64,000 nucleotides of DNA from Xenorhabdus griffiniae (GTDB lineage: Bacteria; Pseudomonadota; Gammaproteobacteria; Enterobacterales; Enterobacteriaceae). Within the stretch, counting starts at the first letter, position 1; every line of letters starts with the position of its first letter. Position numbers and translations under genes: made by a program. The notes beneath the pieces were generated by a model. That model was given only the letters and a program-made list of their open reading frames with translations. It made no database searches and was not told the origin of the DNA. Location: assembly GCF_001028135.1 (NCBI RefSeq), contig NZ_LDNM01000012.1, positions 1 through 64,000 of the forward strand, read 5' to 3'. Of this stretch, positions 61,201 to 64,000 are shown in pieces.

Positions 61201-63065
61201 TGGGTCAGCAATAACACCGGCTGGCTATCCGACAGTTGATAAGCCAGGCGTTCGGCGGGGTATTCCGGGTCGAGCGGCACATAGCCGGCCCCCGCTTTAA
61301 GGATAGCGTACAGGCCGATAATCAAATCCAGACTGCGGTCAACACAGATAGCGATGCGATCATCAGGGCGCACGCCAGAAGCGATCAGCTGGTGAGCCAG
61401 TTGGTTAGCGTGTCGGTTTAACCCTGCATAACTCAGTTCACTCTCGCCAAACACTAACGCGGTGGCGTCAGGGGTTTGTTCCACCTGTTGTTCAAACAGT
61501 TGGTGGATCAATAACGTTTGTGGATATGGGAAGGCCGTATCATTGAAATCATCTAACACTTGAGTGCGTTGGTATGGTTGCAATAGGGGTAAACTTTCCA
61601 CTGGTTGCGAATCATCTTTAACCATCGCGGTCAGCAGGGTTTGCAGGTAACTGGCGATGCGTTCAACGCTGGCAGGGTCAAACAGATCACTGGAATATTC
61701 CAGGCCACCCACTAAGCCCTTTTCGGTATCATTTATCGAGAGAGACAGATCGAAATGCGCACTGCTTTCGGTTAGATTGATTTCACTAATGGTGATATCC
61801 GGCAAGGTGATATTCTGCTGTCCAGGGGTATTATCCACTGACATCATCACCTGAAAAATCGGGCTATGACTGAGGCTGCGTGGTGGTTTTAGTATTTCTA
61901 CCAACTGTTCGAATGGCAGATCTTGATGGGCGTAGGCATTCAGTGCATGAGCCTTAACCCTGGCGAGCAGAGCGCTGACTGTTGGATTGTCATTTATTTG
62001 AATGCGCAGAGCCAGCGTGTTAACAAAAAAGCCAATCAGCGGCTCTAATTCGCTATATTGCCGGTTAGCGACCGGGGTGCCAATCACCAGATCTTTCTGC
62101 CCGCTCAGACGGGAAAGCAAAGTTGCCCATCCCGCCATCAGGGTCATGAATAATGTTGTGCCGTGGCGCTGGCTAAGGTTTCTTAATCCGGCACTTAATT
62201 CCGGTGACAGAGTAATATCAACATACCCTCCGGCATAACTCTGTTGCTCTGGGCGTGGCCCGTCTGTCGGTAGTTCCAAAAGTGCAGGCGCACCCTGTAA
62301 CGCATCGCGCCAGAAATTCACCTGTTTTTCCAATATTTCTCCCTGTAGCCACTCTCTTTGCCACAGGGCATAGTCAGCATATTGGAGTGTCAACGCGGGC
62401 AGGGGATCATCCCGCCCTTCGCTGAATGCATGATAAAGCGTGGAAAGTTCGTGCATCAGGATGTTAAGGGACCAACCATCGGAAATAATATGATGCTGGG
62501 TTAATAGCAGGATATGTTCATTTTCAGCCCGCCGCAGCAAGCGCCCTCTGATGAGGGGGCCTTGTGCAAAGTCAAATGGCTGGCTGGTTTCACGCTGGAT
62601 TATCTCTTCGATGGTAGTTTGTTGCTCTTGCGCAGGCAGATGGCTGAGATCTTCCACGGCCAAAGAGAAGCCGCTCTCTGGTTTACCGATAATTTGCAGG
62701 GTCTGGCCTTCAGCCATCTTGATACCCTTGGCTCTCCTGATCGTTGTACGCAGAATTTCATGCCGAGCAACAATTCGGTCTAATGCTGCTTGCAGGGCCT
62801 CTAAATTCAGAAACCCTTGCAGACGCAGACCCCCCGGCATGTGATATGCCGTTTGGGCGGCGGGATCTAACTGCGCCAGAAGCCATAAGCGTTGCTGTGC
62901 CCAGGAGAGGGGAAGCGCTTGCTGATCCGCGTTTCTCGGGATAATGTGCCTTTTTTCTCCGATCTGCTTTTTTTCCCCAATCTGGTTGTTTTCAATGCGT
63001 TCTTTAATTTTTTTCTGGAGTACCGCTTGTCTTAATTCAAGCAGGCTTAGTTCTTTGTGACTCAT
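52263..63065 (-). CDS. paxC: Three-module nonribosomal peptide synthetase with terminal thioesterase, PaxC-like
   Basis: A 3,600-residue NRPS with layout C-A-T, C-A-T, C-A-T-TE. C1 has the condensation motif HHIISDG (near residue 195). C2 and C3 begin IYPLGPLQEGILFHHLL and carry HHLLETEGD and HHLLAETGD (near residues 1182 and 2283), the HH[I/L]x4GD signature of dual condensation/epimerisation domains, with HHLVCDH as second His motif. The A domains read the same ten-residue code by alignment to GrsA: D-T-S-D-I-G-S-V-I-K. The acidic pocket suits a basic residue such as lysine. T domains show FFELGGHSLL (near 1068, 2168, 3268); the TE has GHSFGG near 3410 and GDHITI. The stop of the preceding NRPS is 4 bp upstream. 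Three modules for one basic residue plus TE fit PaxC, which with PaxA and PaxB makes lysine-rich PAX lipopeptides in Xenorhabdus; the gene name is inferred. Confidence 0.85.
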   Translation of the reverse strand: MSHKELSLLELRQAVLQKKIKERIENNQIGEKKQIGEKRHIIPRNADQQALPLSWAQQRLWLLAQLDPAAQTAYHMPGGLRLQGFLNLEALQAALDRIVARHEILRTTIRRAKGIKMAEGQTLQIIGKPESGFSLAVEDLSHLPAQEQQTTIEEIIQRETSQPFDFAQGPLIRGRLLRRAENEHILLLTQHHIISDGWSLNILMHELSTLYHAFSEGRDDPLPALTLQYADYALWQREWLQGEILEKQVNFWRDALQGAPALLELPTDGPRPEQQSYAGGYVDITLSPELSAGLRNLSQRHGTTLFMTLMAGWATLLSRLSGQKDLVIGTPVANRQYSELEPLIGFFVNTLALRIQINDNPTVSALLARVKAHALNAYAHQDLPFEQLVEILKPPRSLSHSPIFQVMMSVDNTPGQQNITLPDITISEINLTESSAHFDLSLSINDTEKGLVGGLEYSSDLFDPASVERIASYLQTLLTAMVKDDSQPVESLPLLQPYQRTQVLDDFNDTAFPYPQTLLIHQLFEQQVEQTPDATALVFGESELSYAGLNRHANQLAHQLIASGVRPDDRIAICVDRSLDLIIGLYAILKAGAGYVPLDPEYPAERLAYQLSDSQPVLLLTQQHLQGLLPVSDIPVWLLDDETHRNHVANQPVHNPDPNSMELQPHHLAYIIYTSGSTGQPKGVMLEHRNVVNFIHAQHQTSEPQSGDRILQFATIAFDTSVSDIFPTLASGATLVLRPAHIRIPDMTFVTFLREQQITIMDMPTAFWHLWVQEMMAGRSGFSPSLHTVIVGGEKAEHRHLINWLSHQETQSCRWINSYGPTETTVIATTLKLDHQSPLHLNGVIPIGYPLPNSRIYILDTQGQPVPIGVSGEIHIGGTGVARGYLNRPDLTTEKFVADPFSTQPDARMYKTGDLGRWLPDGAIEYLGRNDFQVKIRGFRIEPGEIETQLVACDGVRDAVVIAREEETGYKRLIAYVIPETGMTLSPAELRKQLSTRLMEHMLPAAFVMLDTFPLSANGKLDRNALPVPDRSAIVSREYEVPQGEAEQTLAAIWQSLLHVEHVGRQDNFFELGGHSLLVVNLIEQLRLHDLSLDVNAVFSAPTLAAMSALIRHNNTQAIPLQDVPPNLIREDSSVITPDMLPLVALTQDQIDQIVSHVTGGISNVQDIYPLGPLQEGILFHHLLETEGDLYLDNHLMIFDSRTRLESFLQALQRVIDRHDILRSAVYWKALLKPVQIVYRHAPLPMIELTLSAEEAPETQLRRLTDPRAIRMDMTKAPLLAAHIAKDPASDQWLLSLLYHHLVCDHISLDMIFSEIQTLLLGDSEELLTPLPYRNFIAQIRNVPLEVHQNYFRELLGDVEEPTLPFGLLDVQGGGLNEIVENVLTLDSQLAQNLRNCARQLGMSAAVLFHVAWAQVLARCSGRNDVVFGTVLLGRLQGGMGAAEVLGMFINTLPIRVKLQARTVKQAVQETYQQLTALLEHEQAPLAVAQRCSGIQAPLPLFNSLLNFRHSPREDEQVAAMAWEGIDEIEGEERSNYPLSLDVDDFDDGFALTAQCSPQINPVRINAYMKTALEGIVAALQYAPEQAIESIDILSLTERTQLLETFNDNVVTYPQDTLIHQLFEQQAARTPDAIALVFDENELSYAALNRHANQLAHQLIASGVRPDDRVAICVDRSLDLIIGLYAILKAGAGYVPLDPEYPVERLAYQLSDSQPVLLLTQQHLQGLLPVSDIPVWLLDDEAHRDHVAKQPVHNPDVQLQPHHLAYIIYTSGSTGQPKGVMLEHRNVVSFIHAQHQTSEPQAGDRILQFATIAFDTSVSDIFPTLASGATLVLRPPHIRVPDMTFVTFLREQQITIMDMPTAFWHLWVQEMMAGRSGFSPSLHTLIVGGEKAEYRHLISWLSHPETQSCRWINSYGPTETTVIATTLTLTDNGQDSPELTDVIPIGYPLPNSRIYILDPHDRPVPIGVSGEIHIGGAGVARGYLNRPDLTAEKFVADPFSTQPDARMYKTGDLGRWLPDGAIEYLGRNDFQVKIRGFRIEPREIETQLVACEGVRDAVVIAREEATGDKRLIAYVIPKTGITLKPADLREQLRTRLMEYMLPAAFVMLDAFPLSANGKLDRNALPAPDRHAIVSREYEAPQGETEQKLAAVWQSILELEQVGRHDNFFELGGHSLLVVSLIEQLRQQGLSLAVSAVFAAPTLAAMSARLHQKSEQDAQAIAIPPNLIREDSQRITPAMLPLVTLTQPQIDQIVDRVPGGVANIQDIYPLGPLQEGILFHHLLAETGDTYLENILMHFDSRTRLESFLQALQRVIDRHDIQRSAFHWQELPLPVQVVCRHAPLPITELTLSAGESAESQLRRLTDPDSIRLDITQAPLLAAYIAQEPDTDQWWLSLLHHHLVCDHLSLEIIFSEVQALILGEEASLPAPLPYRNFIAQTRQVPIEVHQAYFQQLLGDVEAPTLPFGLLDVQGNSRDKHAKIVEDIVTLDDELAQQLRDCTRQLGISPAVLFHVAWAQVLAQCCGREDVVFGTVLLGRLQGGIGAPQVLGMFINTLPVRIQLQARTVKQAVQETYQRLSELLDHEQTPLAIAQRCSGVPASLPLFNSLLNFRHSPRNEEQSGSPAWDGIQELDSEERSNYPLSLDVDDFDDGFALTTQCSQQINPVRINAYMKTALDGIVAALQYAPEQPIHAIDILPLAERTQLLETFNDTVVTYPQDALIHQLFEQQAARTPDALALVFGESELSYAELNRHANQLAHQLIASGVRPDDRIAICVDRSLDLIIGLYAILKAGAGYVPLDPEYPAERLAYQLSDSQPVLLLTQQHLQGLLPISDMPVWLLDDESHRNHVANQPVHNPDVQLQPHHLAYIIYTSGSTGQPKGVMLEHRNVVNFIHAQHQTSEPQLGDRILQFATIAFDTSVSDIFPTLAAGATLVLRPAHIRVPDAEFVDLLNEQKITIMDMPTAFWHHWVQEMMAGHSGFGQYLHTVIVGGEKAELRHLLSWQSIPETQSCRWINSYGPTETTVIATTLTLTDNGQDSPEMTDVIPIGYPLPNSRIYILDPHGRPVPIGVSGEIHIGGAGVARGYLNRPDLTAEKFVADPFSEQPDARMYKTGDLGRWLPDGAIEYLGRNDFQVKIRGFRIEPGEIETRLAQCQGVQEAIVLVREITHDDKRLIAYVQPESGANLVPGELRQQLAQQLAEFMLPSAFVILDAFPLTANGKIDRQAFPAPDQSAIVARNYEAPQGEVEITLAQIWQDLLGLERVSRHDHFFELGGHSLLILKASALAIEKLGLQQNMMASLMSFTTIKEQARAIEDHDNIHVGSMVSLSRNIKATPLFFAPGAGGHVLYLRELATALEGAYSVWGMQSPELDGRSDPPSYLEVNGLEAMASVMIDFLKKVQPNGPYYLAGHSFGGWLAFEMARQLVQQGESIGLLALVDSESPPEGLTQRRESEWSNSRWLAEFGNVLAALAGAEENFTEEQFQFMTEEEQFDNLRLRLIEEELLPPQLESKEIAAYLHVFKTQSLATYQPQERYSGRLHLFLASDNQEYEEQHISAESIIDGWKTRVTGEVISETLSGDHITIMRQPFVQGLASAIAELQI

Positions 63066-63069
63066 TTAA

Positions 63070-64000
63070 TTAATTATCTCCATTTAGCAGGGCACGCAGT
63101 TCATCTTCGGACAAGTTTTCTAATTCTTTTTGCAGCAATTCGATATCTTCTTGTGCGAAAAAGGTTTCGATCTGTCTTGATGCGATAAGCCCGGCGAGTT
63201 CAGAAAGTTCTGGATGGGTAAATATGTCTTGAATGGACACTTCAAGATGGAAGGCATCACGTAATCTTGCCATTAACTGAATGATTGATAGGGAATTTCC
63301 ACCCAGATCAAAGAAGCTGTCATGGCGTCCTATTTGTTCTAACCCCAATAAAGTCTGTAGGATAGCGGCAATTTGCTGTTCGATTTCACCCTGGGGTGCT
63401 TCGTATTCACGGCTGGCGATGGCTGAACGATCTGGCGCTGGCAGGGCTTTGCGATCTAATTTGCCGCTTCCGGTTAGCGGGAAGGCTTCCAGCACAATAA
63501 ATGCGCCAGGCACCATATAACTCGCCAGACGGTGATTCAGTTGTTCACGCAGCCTATTGGCATCTGGTGTGAAACCGGATTGTGGAATGACATAGGCCAC
63601 CAGACGTTTGTCGCCGGTTTCTTCTTCACGGGCGATGACCACGGCATCCCTGACGCCTTCACAGCTAGCCAGCTGTGCTTCAATTTCCCCCAGTTCAATG
63701 CGAAAGCCGCGTATCTTGATTTGAAAATCGTTGCGTCCCAGATATTCAATCATGCCGTTTGGCAACCAGCGTCCTAAGTCACCGGTTTTGTACATGCGCG
63801 CATTTGGCTGTGCGCTGAATGGATCGGCAACAAATTTCTCCGCAGTCATCTCCGGTTTATTCAGATAACCCCGTGCGACACCTGAACCAGCGATGTGAAT
63901 TTCACCACTGACACCAATAGGCACCGGTTGACCGAGGGTATCCAAAATATAGATACGGGTATTGGGCAATGGGCGACCAATCGGAATATTGTCATTAATA
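63070..64000 (-). CDS. Nonribosomal peptide synthetase, C-terminal part (PaxB-like), cut by window edge
   Basis: The frame is open to position 64000, so only the end of the protein is seen (about 309 residues). It holds the last third of an adenylation domain (PVPIGVSGEIHIAGSGVARG, YKTGDLGRWLPNG, GSGKLDRKALP with the Lys) and a carrier domain (FFDLGGNSLSIIQL). It ends in an acidic helix (DIELLQKELENLSEDELRAL), likely a docking element for the next synthetase. No epimerisation domain follows the carrier, and the next condensation domain lacks the dual signature, so the residue handed over should be L. The specificity pocket lies outside the window. Confidence 0.9.
   Translation of the reverse strand, partial: INDNIPIGRPLPNTRIYILDTLGQPVPIGVSGEIHIAGSGVARGYLNKPEMTAEKFVADPFSAQPNARMYKTGDLGRWLPNGMIEYLGRNDFQIKIRGFRIELGEIEAQLASCEGVRDAVVIAREEETGDKRLVAYVIPQSGFTPDANRLREQLNHRLASYMVPGAFIVLEAFPLTGSGKLDRKALPAPDRSAIASREYEAPQGEIEQQIAAILQTLLGLEQIGRHDSFFDLGGNSLSIIQLMARLRDAFHLEVSIQDIFTHPELSELAGLIASRQIETFFAQEDIELLQKELENLSEDELRALLNGDN

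Overview
The window looks like a chromosomal segment of Xenorhabdus or a very close relative (Morganellaceae). The housekeeping backbone follows the enterobacterial order mlaA-fadL-yfcZ-fadI-fadJ-sixA-smrB-prmB-aroC-yfcA-epmC-yfcL-mnmC-fabB-pdxB-usg-truA-dedA-accD-folC-dedD-cvpA-purF-ubiX-yfcH-yfcG-yfcD. It is broken by accessory blocks: a tRNA-Arg island, a histidine-utilisation cluster, a tricarboxylate-transport cluster and a giant NRPS operon resembling the lysine-rich PAX lipopeptide synthetases of Xenorhabdus. The species call is inference; no search was run.

1-9,293: island at tRNA-Arg(CCT). A P4-type integrase abuts the 3' end of the tRNA. Further in lie an unknown protein, two AlpA-like regulators, an AntA/AntB antirepressor, a divergent pair (Icd-like and a ribbon-helix-helix-like small protein) separated mostly by a hexanucleotide tandem repeat, a DUF4222-like protein and a P4-type primase. 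The primase is cut off where it runs into another broken gene: a heme-oxygenase-like diiron oxygenase fused to the N-terminal part of a class III aminotransferase. The island has two unrelated hexamer microsatellites and a stretch unusually rich in short hairpins.

9,294-17,312: lipid transport and fatty-acid metabolism (mlaA, fadL, fadIJ) with FadR-like sites, then sixA and smrB. 17,495-25,508: hutIGC, hutUH and a permease, a complete route for histidine uptake and breakdown; two identical 13-bp operator candidates precede hutI and hutU. 25,675-33,548: prmB to fabB in E. coli order but without mepA. 33,609-39,782: tctABC with the divergent tctDE two-component pair, then an EamA exporter, between fabB and pdxB. 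40,070-52,102: the pdxB-to-yfcD housekeeping series, with a PurR box before cvpA-purF.

52,263-64,000: two NRPS genes on the minus strand. The downstream one is complete (3,600 aa, C-A-T-C-A-T-C-A-T-TE). Its three adenylation domains read out the same specificity code, and its second and third condensation domains carry the dual condensation/epimerisation signature. The upstream one is cut by the window edge. Dispersed ERIC-like palindromic repeats (26,664; 29,933; 39,823) and a 17-bp tandem array in front of pdxB are the main intergenic structures.
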